From the NCBI GenBank assembly GCA_023416195.1, contig JAEZID010000497.1, positions 1 through 5,180 on the forward strand: a DNA stretch of 5,180 nt, given 5' to 3'. How positions within the stretch are numbered: position 1 is the first letter of the stretch; each line of letters begins with the position of its first letter. A program made the position numbers and the translations under genes. Below, piece after piece: positions 1 to 5,180 of the stretch. The notes beneath the pieces were generated by a model. That model ran no database searches, was not told where the DNA came from, and was given only the letters and a program-made list of their open reading frames with translations. This stretch comes from Pseudomonadota bacterium (GTDB lineage: Bacteria > Pseudomonadota > Alphaproteobacteria > Azospirillales > Azospirillaceae).

Positions 1-1167
1 GGCACGATCACGCTGGGCAACCGGCAGGCGGCGGAGTTCATCCCCGTCCCCGGCGTGGCCGAACGCGAACTGGCCGAGGCCGCCTTCCTCGCCTCGCTGG
101 CCGACGAGACGCCGGAGGGCAAGTCCATCGTGGCTCTGGCGCGCGAGCGTTTCGGCTTCCATCCCGACGGGCTGGAGCGCGGCGCCCTGACCTTCATCCC
201 CTTCACCGCCCAGACGCGCATGAGCGGCGTGGACGTGCCCGGACAGGACGCGTCCGGCCGGGGGCTGCGGTCGGTCGGCGCCCAGGCGTCCATAACGGAG
301 ATCCGCAAGGGTGCCTCCGACGCCATCGTCGCCCGCGTCGGCCAGCGCAACGTCACGCGCGATCTCGCCCTGGCGGTGGAGCGCGTCGCCAAGGCCGGCG
401 GCACGCCGCTGCTCGTGGCGAAGGACGCCCGCGTGCTGGGCGTCGCATATCTCAAGGACATCGTCAAGCCGGGCATCCGCGAGCGCTTCCAGACCCTGCG
501 GGCCATGGGCATCCGGACGGTCATGGTCACCGGCGACAACCCGCTGACCGCCGCCGCCATCGCCGCCGAGGCCGGGGTGGACGATTTCCTGGCCGAGGCC
601 ACGCCGGAACGCAAGCTGGAGCTGATCCGCTCCCACCAGGCCGAAGGGCGGCTGGTCGCCATGTGCGGTGACGGGTCCAACGACGCGCCGGCGCTGGCGC
701 AGGCCGACGTGGGCGTCGCCATGAACACCGGCACGCAGGCGGCGCGCGAGGCCGGCAACATGGTGGACCTGGAAAGCGATCCGACCAAGCTGATCGAGAT
801 CGTCATGATCGGCAAGCAGCTGCTGATGAGCCGGGGGGCGCTGACCACCTTCTCCATCGCCAACGACGTGGCGAAATACTTCGCGATCATCCCGGCCCTG
901 TTCATCGCCGGCATCCCGCAATTGCAGGCGCTGAACGTCATGGGGCTGGCGAGCCCGCAGAGCGCCGTCCTGTCCGCCATCATCTTCAACGCGCTGGTCA
1001 TCGTGGCGCTGATCCCGCTGGCGCTGCGGGGCGTGGCCTACCGGCCGGCGCCGGCCGCCGTGCTGCTGCGCCGGAATCTGCTGGTCTACGGCCTCGGCGG
1101 GCTCGTGGTGCCGTTCCTCGGCATCAAGGCCATCGACCTCGCCGTGACCGCCCTCGGACTCGCCTGA
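1..1167 (+). CDS. kdpB: KdpB, ATPase subunit of the KdpFABC potassium pump (5'-truncated, C-terminal 388 residues)
   Basis: Catalytic P-type ATPase subunit of the high-affinity K+ importer KdpFABC in the inner membrane; it hydrolyses ATP to power uptake through KdpA. The window opens at GTITLGNR, the residues right after the phosphorylated Asp-Lys-Thr, so the catalytic Asp (D307 in E. coli) is just outside. The reading frame is open from base 1; a GTG at 55 is an internal Val, not a start. Visible in order: the N-domain motif FTAQTRMSG (202-228), the ATP-site Lys of RKGAS (K at 307-309, equivalent to E. coli K395), TGDN of the P domain (529-540), the hinge GDGSND (667-684), then three membrane segments at about 844-915, 955-1035 and 1078-1155. 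The first carries NDVAK with the Asp (865-867) and Lys (874-876) matching E. coli D583 and K586, implicated in coupling ATP hydrolysis to transport. Oddities are an extra N-domain segment (238-300) and Ser in the hinge motif where Thr is usual. Stop TGA at 1165. Identity is certain. Confidence 0.98.
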   Translation, partial: GTITLGNRQAAEFIPVPGVAERELAEAAFLASLADETPEGKSIVALARERFGFHPDGLERGALTFIPFTAQTRMSGVDVPGQDASGRGLRSVGAQASITEIRKGASDAIVARVGQRNVTRDLALAVERVAKAGGTPLLVAKDARVLGVAYLKDIVKPGIRERFQTLRAMGIRTVMVTGDNPLTAAAIAAEAGVDDFLAEATPERKLELIRSHQAEGRLVAMCGDGSNDAPALAQADVGVAMNTGTQAAREAGNMVDLESDPTKLIEIVMIGKQLLMSRGALTTFSIANDVAKYFAIIPALFIAGIPQLQALNVMGLASPQSAVLSAIIFNALVIVALIPLALRGVAYRPAPAAVLLRRNLLVYGLGGLVVPFLGIKAIDLAVTALGLA

Positions 1168-1170
1168 CCC

Positions 1171-1176
1171 GGAGGA
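1171..1176 (+). promoter_or_regulatory. Shine-Dalgarno sequence for kdpC
   Basis: GGAGGA lies in the 13-base kdpB-kdpC gap, four bases before the ATG at 1181. It is the only strong ribosome binding site in the window and fixes the kdpC start. It suggests kdpC is initiated independently rather than only by coupling to kdpB. Confidence 0.85.
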
Positions 1177-1180
1177 AGAC

Positions 1181-1762
1181 ATGCTCAAGGACCTTCGCCC
1201 CGCCCTTCTGCTGCTGGTCGCCATGACCGTTCTGACCGGCCTCGTCTATCCGCTGGCCGTCACCGGCCTCGCCCAGGCGCTCTTCCCGGCCCAGGCGAAC
1301 GGCAGCCTGATCGGGCGCGACGGCCATGTCGTCGGCTCGGCCCTGATCGCGCAAGCCTTCACCCGGCCGGAGTATGTCCACCCCCGCCCGTCGGCGGCCG
1401 GCCCCGACGGTTACGACGCGGCGGCCTCCGGCGCGTCGAACCTCGGCCCCACCGCCAAGGCGCTGGCGGACACGGTGGCCGCGCGGGTGGAGGCGGTGAA
1501 AGCCGAGAACCCGGACGCCACCGGGCCGGTGCCGGCCGATCTCGTCACCGCCTCGGCCAGCGGCCTTGACCCCGACCTGTCGCCGGCGGCGGCGTTTTAT
1601 CAGGCCGCCCGCGTCGCCAGGGCGCGCGGCGTGCCGGAAGAGGCGGTGCGCGCCCTGATCGCGGAGCAGACCAGAGGCCGGTTCTGGGGCATGCTGGGAG
1701 AGCCGCGGGTGAACGTGCTGCGGCTCAACCTCGCGCTCGACGAACGGTTTCCCATGACGTAG
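1181..1762 (+). CDS. kdpC: KdpC, accessory subunit of the KdpFABC potassium pump
   Basis: Small essential subunit of the KdpFABC K+ pump, anchored in the inner membrane by one N-terminal helix with a soluble domain outside the cytoplasm; it is thought to stabilise the complex and influence ATP affinity. The product has 193 residues, the normal family length (E. coli 190). A hydrophobic helix spans about residues 7-29 (from ALLLLVAMTV), followed by the conserved blocks GSLI (41-44), GSALI (52-56), HPRPS (67-71), SGASNLGPT (83-91), VPADLVTASASGLDP (117-131), RVARARG (144-150) and NLALD (183-187). Nothing looks broken. The start is the ATG at 1181 with a good ribosome binding site. The gene ends in TAG at 1760-1762 and is followed 12 bases later by kdpD. 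It overlaps antisense open frames, which are composition artefacts. Identity is certain. Confidence 0.97.
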   Translation: MLKDLRPALLLLVAMTVLTGLVYPLAVTGLAQALFPAQANGSLIGRDGHVVGSALIAQAFTRPEYVHPRPSAAGPDGYDAAASGASNLGPTAKALADTVAARVEAVKAENPDATGPVPADLVTASASGLDPDLSPAAAFYQAARVARARGVPEEAVRALIAEQTRGRFWGMLGEPRVNVLRLNLALDERFPMT

Positions 1763-1777
1763 ACGCGGACCCTTATG
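1763..1777 (+). promoter_or_regulatory. kdpC-kdpD junction and kdpD start without a clear Shine-Dalgarno
   Basis: The 12 bases between the kdpC stop and the kdpD ATG at 1775 hold no AGGAGG-like sequence; the best candidate is GGA at 1767-1769, five bases before the start. The start is nevertheless firm. The same frame is closed upstream by the kdpC TAG at 1760-1762, no other start lies in between, and family similarity begins about ten residues in. Initiation probably depends on ribosomes finishing kdpC (inference). Confidence 0.5.
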
Positions 1778-4480
1778 GCCGACACCGACCACACCGATCG
1801 TCCGTCACCCGACGCGCTGCTCGAGGAGGCCATCCGCGAGCGGCGCGGCCGGCTGAAGATCTTCCTCGGCGCCGCCCCCGGCGTGGGGAAGACCTACGCC
1901 ATGCTGGAAGACGCCCAGGCGCGGCGGCGCGAGGGCGTGGACGTGCTGGTCGGCGTCGTCGAAACGCACGGCCGCGCCGAGACGGAGACGTTGCTGACCG
2001 GGCTGGACGTGCTGCCGCGCCGGGCCATCGACTACCGGGGGCGGCCGTTCCACGAGATGGATCTGGACGCCATCCTGGCGCGCCGCCCGGCTCTGGTGCT
2101 GGTGGACGAGCTGGCCCACACCAACATCCCCGGCAGCCGCCACCTGAAACGCTGGCAGGACGTGGAGGAGATCCTGGACGCCGGCATCGACGTCCACTCC
2201 ACGCTCAACGTGCAGCATCTGGAAAGCCTGAACGACGTCGTCGAGCGCATCACCGGCGTCACGGTGCGCGAGACGCTGCCCGACAGCGTCCTGCACGGCG
2301 CCGACGAGATCGAACTGATCGACCTGCCGCCCCAGGAACTCATCCGCCGCCTGGAGGAAGGCAAGGTCTATGTGCCCGAGCAGGCGCGGCGTGCCATCGG
2401 CCATTTCTTCTCGCCCGGCAACCTGACGGCGCTGCGCGAGATGGCCCTTCGGCAGGCGGCCGAACGGGTGGACGCGCAGATGCTGCGCTACATGCGCTCG
2501 CACGCCATCGCCGGTCCCTGGCCGACGCGCGAGCGCATCGTCGCCTGCGTCGGCGACGGGCCGCAGGCGCTGCGGCTGGTGCGCACGACCAAGCGCATCG
2601 CCGAGCGGCGCGACGCCCCCTGGGTCGTGCTCTACGTCGAGACGCACCGCCACCAATCCCTGTCGGAGGAGGACAAGGACGGCATCGCCCAGGCGCTGCT
2701 GCTGGCCGAACAGCTGGGCGGGGAGACGGTGGTGGTCCAGGGCGACCGGGTCGCGGAGGAAATCCTGTCCTTCGCGCGGTCCCGCAACGCCACCCAGATC
2801 ATCGTCGGCCGGGAGCGGCCCCGGCGCTGGCTGCGCCGCCTCGGCCATTCGGTCACGGCCGAGCTGCTGGCGAAGACCGAGGATTTCGACCTGCTGGTGA
2901 TGGCCGGGGAGGACGACCGCCCGGCGCGGACGCTGGAGACCGGTGCCGCGCGCGAGCCGGTGGACTGGCTGGCCTACGCGGCCACCGCCGCCGTCGTCGC
3001 GGCGGCGACGGGCGTCGCCTTCCTGATCGACCTGTGGCTGCCGGTCGCCAACATCTCGGTCGCCTATCTGATCGGCGTGCTGCTGGTCGCCATGCGGTAC
3101 GGGCGCTGGCCGTCGGTCTTCGCCTCCGTCCTCAGCTTCTGCGTCTTCAACTTCTTCTTCACCGAGCCGCGCCTGACCCTGGCCATCTCGGACGCGCAGA
3201 ACATCCTGACGGTGTTCTTCTTCCTGGCGGCGGCCATCATCACCTCCAACCTCGCGGCGCGGCTGCGCGCCCAGGTGGAGGCGACGCGGCTGAGCGCCCG
3301 GCGCACCGCCAACCTGTACGACTTCAACCGGCGCATCTCGGCGGCGGTCGGGCTGGACGACGTGCTGTGGGCGGTCGTCCACCATGTGGCGGCCACCATG
3401 AACGGCGCCTCGCTGGTGCTGATGCCCGAGGACGAACGGCTGGAGATCAAGGCCGGCTACCCGCCCGAGGACCAGCTCGACGAACGGGCCAGGGCGGCGG
3501 CCCAATGGGCGTGGGACAACGGCAAGCCGGCGGGGCGCGGGTCGGCCACGCTGCCCTCCTCGGACTGGCTGTTCCTCCCGCTGAGGACCGGGCGGGGGCC
3601 GGTCGGCGTGCTGGGGGTGCAGCTGGCCGCCGGCCGGGATCTGCTGACGCCGGAACAGAACCGGCTGCTGGCGACCCTGGCCGATCAGGCGGCGGTGGCC
3701 GTCGAGCGCACGGCGCTGGTCTCCGACGTGGAAGCGGCGCGCGTCGCCGCCGAGACCGAACGGCTGCGGGCGGCCCTGCTGTCCTCCCTGTCGCACGATC
3801 TGCGCACGCCGCTGGTGTCGATCCTCGGCGCGGCGTCGAGCCTGCACGACTACGGCAAGACCCTGTCGCCGGACGAACGGCTGGAGCTGGCGCAGACCAT
3901 CCAGGAGGAGGCCGAACGGCTGAACCGCTTCGTCCAGAACCTGCTGGACATGACGCGCATCGGCTCCGGCGCCCTGAAGCCGCGCGCCGACTGGGTGGAC
4001 CTGGGCGACGTGATCGGGGCCGCGCTACGGCGGGCGTCCACGATGCTGCGCGACCGCCGCGTGCGGCTGGAGCTGGCGCCGGACCTGCCGTTGCTGCGCG
4101 CCGACCCGGTGCTGCTGGAACAGGTGTTCTTCAACCTGATCGACAACGCCTGCAAATACGCGCCGGAGGGCACGGCCCTGTCGATCCGGGCCGAACGGGG
4201 CGACGGGCGGGTCGAGGCCGAGGTCTGCGACCAGGGGCCGGGCATCCCCGAGCGGGACCGCGAGCGCGTCTTCGACATGTTCTACCGCGTCCAGGCCGGC
4301 GACGCCCAGACCGCCGGCACCGGGCTGGGGCTGGCCATCTGCCGGGGCATCGTCGAGGCGCACGGCGGCACCATCGCGGCGCGGCCGGGCCGGAACGGCG
4401 TCGGGACGATCATCGCCATCACCCTGCCCGCCGCTGCCGAGCCGGATCTGGCGGACGCCGGCACCCCCGCCGGAGAATGA
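1775..4480 (+). CDS. kdpD: KdpD, potassium/osmotic-stress sensor histidine kinase
   Basis: Inner-membrane sensor kinase that autophosphorylates under K+ limitation or osmotic stress, passes phosphate to KdpE, and acts as phosphatase when K+ is ample. Length is 901 residues (E. coli 894), full length. Domains in order: N-terminal KdpD domain with Walker A GAAPGVGKT (32-40) and Walker B LVLVDE ending at D111-E112; a universal-stress-protein-like domain (about 253-379); four closely spaced membrane helices (about 398-420, 424-442, 445-462, 476-494); an Arg-rich stretch after the last helix (R496, R498, R505, R509, R510), as in E. coli; a GAF-like domain (about 515-649); then the kinase core with phospho-acceptor H674 in SHDLRTPL, N box NLIDN (787-791), G1 box DQGPGIP (819-825), F box near 833-840 and G2 box GTGLGLAI (848-855). 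All key kinase residues are present. In E. coli the Walker-containing N-terminal domain has also been linked to inhibitory Ser phosphorylation of KdpB; this protein keeps the motif, but the target Ser is outside the window. Stop TGA at 4478. Confidence 0.98.
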   Translation: MADTDHTDRPSPDALLEEAIRERRGRLKIFLGAAPGVGKTYAMLEDAQARRREGVDVLVGVVETHGRAETETLLTGLDVLPRRAIDYRGRPFHEMDLDAILARRPALVLVDELAHTNIPGSRHLKRWQDVEEILDAGIDVHSTLNVQHLESLNDVVERITGVTVRETLPDSVLHGADEIELIDLPPQELIRRLEEGKVYVPEQARRAIGHFFSPGNLTALREMALRQAAERVDAQMLRYMRSHAIAGPWPTRERIVACVGDGPQALRLVRTTKRIAERRDAPWVVLYVETHRHQSLSEEDKDGIAQALLLAEQLGGETVVVQGDRVAEEILSFARSRNATQIIVGRERPRRWLRRLGHSVTAELLAKTEDFDLLVMAGEDDRPARTLETGAAREPVDWLAYAATAAVVAAATGVAFLIDLWLPVANISVAYLIGVLLVAMRYGRWPSVFASVLSFCVFNFFFTEPRLTLAISDAQNILTVFFFLAAAIITSNLAARLRAQVEATRLSARRTANLYDFNRRISAAVGLDDVLWAVVHHVAATMNGASLVLMPEDERLEIKAGYPPEDQLDERARAAAQWAWDNGKPAGRGSATLPSSDWLFLPLRTGRGPVGVLGVQLAAGRDLLTPEQNRLLATLADQAAVAVERTALVSDVEAARVAAETERLRAALLSSLSHDLRTPLVSILGAASSLHDYGKTLSPDERLELAQTIQEEAERLNRFVQNLLDMTRIGSGALKPRADWVDLGDVIGAALRRASTMLRDRRVRLELAPDLPLLRADPVLLEQVFFNLIDNACKYAPEGTALSIRAERGDGRVEAEVCDQGPGIPERDRERVFDMFYRVQAGDAQTAGTGLGLAICRGIVEAHGGTIAARPGRNGVGTIIAITLPAAAEPDLADAGTPAGE

Positions 4481-4507
4481 ACGAGCCGCGCCATGTCTCC
4501 CACAATG
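4472..4507 (+). promoter_or_regulatory. kdpD-kdpE junction with ambiguous kdpE start
   Basis: GGAG at 4472-4475 sits 17 bases before the kdpE ATG at 4493, too far for normal initiation there. An ATG at 4477 overlaps the kdpD TGA (ATGA) but is in another frame and stops after 17 codons, at 4530. Two in-frame kdpE starts exist, ATG 4493 and ATG 4505, and neither has a convincing Shine-Dalgarno. The second would begin MPKVLIVDDE, closer to where response regulators normally start. Coupling to the end of kdpD translation is the likely initiation mode (inference). Confidence 0.45.
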
Positions 4508-5180
4508 CCCAAAGTCCTGATCGTCGATGACGAACCGCAGATCCGCCGCTTCCTGCGCATCAGCCTGAGCGCCAACGGCTACGCCGTGGTGGAGGCGGAG
4601 AACGGGCGCGGCGGCATCGCGGCCTTCGAGGCCGAGCGGCCCGATCTGGTTATCCTCGACCTCGGCCTTCCCGACCTGGACGGGCAGGAGGTGGTCACCG
4701 CCCTCCAGGCGATCCGGCCGGCGCCGATCATCGTCCTGTCCGTGCGGGCGCAGGAATACGACAAGGTCGAGGCGCTGGACCGGGGGGCGGTGGATTATGT
4801 GGTCAAGCCGTTCGGCACGGCCGAGCTGATGGCCCGCGTGCGCGCGGCCCTGCGCCAGCGCCCCCAGGACGGCCCGCCGCCCACCACCGTCGCCGCCGGG
4901 CCGGTCGTCGTGGACCTCGCCCGCCGCGTGGTGACGCGCGACGGGCAGGAGGTCCACCTGTCCCGCCGCGAGTTCGAGTTGCTGGCCGCGCTCGCCCGCC
5001 ACGCCGACCATGTGCTGACCCACACCGAGCTGCTGCGCACCGTGTGGGGACCGGCACACGTCCACGACACGGCCTACCTGCGCGTCTATGTGAAGCAGCT
5101 TCGCCAGAAGCTGGAGGCCGACCCCAACCGGCCGGGCCTGATCGTCACCGAGCCGGGCGTCGGCTACCGCTTCCGAACCT
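4493..5180 (+). CDS. kdpE: KdpE, response regulator activating the kdp operon (3' end cut by window edge)
   Basis: OmpR/PhoB-type transcription factor; when phosphorylated by KdpD it binds upstream of the kdp structural genes and activates them. The open frame gives 229 residues to the window edge with no stop seen. E. coli KdpE has 225 residues and ends shortly after GYRF, which is visible here at the very end, so only a few residues are likely missing. Receiver domain: acidic pocket D12-D13, phospho-acceptor D56 in LVILDLGLPDLDG, switch Ser S83 in IIVLS, and K105 in VVKPF (numbered from ATG 4493). The C-terminal winged helix starts around LSRREFELL and includes LTHTELLRTVWG, YLRVYVKQLRQKLE and the closing GVGYRF hairpin. 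The start could instead be ATG 4505, making it four residues shorter. The frame is the same as kdpC and kdpD. A 12-base gap after kdpD supports co-transcription. Identity is certain. Confidence 0.95.
   Translation, partial: MSPTMPKVLIVDDEPQIRRFLRISLSANGYAVVEAENGRGGIAAFEAERPDLVILDLGLPDLDGQEVVTALQAIRPAPIIVLSVRAQEYDKVEALDRGAVDYVVKPFGTAELMARVRAALRQRPQDGPPPTTVAAGPVVVDLARRVVTRDGQEVHLSRREFELLAALARHADHVLTHTELLRTVWGPAHVHDTAYLRVYVKQLRQKLEADPNRPGLIVTEPGVGYRFRT

Noticed and set aside
1168..1180. Possible terminator or hairpin in the kdpB-kdpC gap.
   Set aside because: The gap is only 13 bases, has no inverted repeat or T-run, and is occupied by the kdpC ribosome binding site.
1124..1792. A 222-codon - strand frame opposite kdpC.
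   Set aside because: It is antisense to a complete kdpC and rich in Arg/Gly/His with no domain; a composition artefact.
1805..3847. A 680-codon open frame on the - strand opposite kdpD.
   Set aside because: It lies fully antisense to a kdpD with every family motif, and its product is a Gln/Arg/Gly/His/Asp-rich string with no recognisable domain. Long antisense frames are expected in such GC-rich coding DNA.
3431..3886. A 15-base direct repeat (GACGAACGGCTGGAG at 3431 and 3872) within kdpD.
   Set aside because: Both copies encode Asp-Glu-Arg-Leu-Glu in frame, in unrelated domains, with the favoured codons of this genome; a codon-usage coincidence.
1760..4495. kdpC, kdpD and kdpE share one frame, separated by single stops and 12-base gaps, hinting at stop readthrough or recent gene splits.
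   Set aside because: Each gene has its own start and the normal family length, and three genes sharing a frame is expected by chance about one time in nine. Nothing suggests recoding.
3034..4530. A 498-codon + strand frame overlapping kdpD in another register.
   Set aside because: The product is Arg/Gly/Ala-rich low-complexity sequence, typical of the shifted frame of a GC-rich gene; kdpD in the same stretch is unmistakable.
4025..5065. A 346-codon - strand frame opposite the kdpD end and kdpE.
   Set aside because: It is antisense to the HATPase domain of KdpD and to KdpE, both intact, and the product has no recognisable motif.

Overview
This window is a very GC-rich stretch, with third codon positions almost all G or C. 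It carries the distal part of a high-affinity potassium uptake operon in the order kdpB-kdpC-kdpD-kdpE, all on the + strand. Protein details such as the KdpB signature CGDGSND, the NTGTQAAREAGNMVDL stretch and the KdpB C-terminus suggest an alphaproteobacterium, plausibly of the Azospirillum/Rhodospirillales type. That placement is inferred from recalled sequence resemblance and composition, not from a search.

Layout: bases 1-1167 are the 3' part of kdpB, entering just after the phosphorylated Asp-Lys-Thr of the P-type ATPase. Bases 1181-1762 are a complete kdpC. Bases 1775-4480 are a complete kdpD sensor kinase. Bases 4493-5180 are kdpE, cut by the window edge only a few residues before its expected end. 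The three gaps are 13, 12 and 12 bases, so there is no room for separate promoters or terminators between genes and all four are probably on one transcript. The start of the operon (kdpF, kdpA, the 5' half of kdpB and the main promoter) lies upstream of the window.

How the genes work together: KdpB hydrolyses ATP to drive K+ import through the KdpA channel-like subunit, with KdpC as a single-span accessory subunit. KdpD senses K+ limitation or osmotic stress and phosphorylates KdpE, which activates the kdp promoter. Having kdpDE directly behind the structural genes would give positive feedback.

The window looks like an ordinary, intact kdp locus. I found no mobile element, RNA gene, CRISPR array or unknown system. 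The points worth a second look are modest: a roughly 17-residue extra segment in the KdpB nucleotide-binding domain, a GDGSND variant of the KdpB hinge motif, and missing Shine-Dalgarno sequences at kdpD and kdpE, the latter with an overlapping 17-codon ORF at its start.
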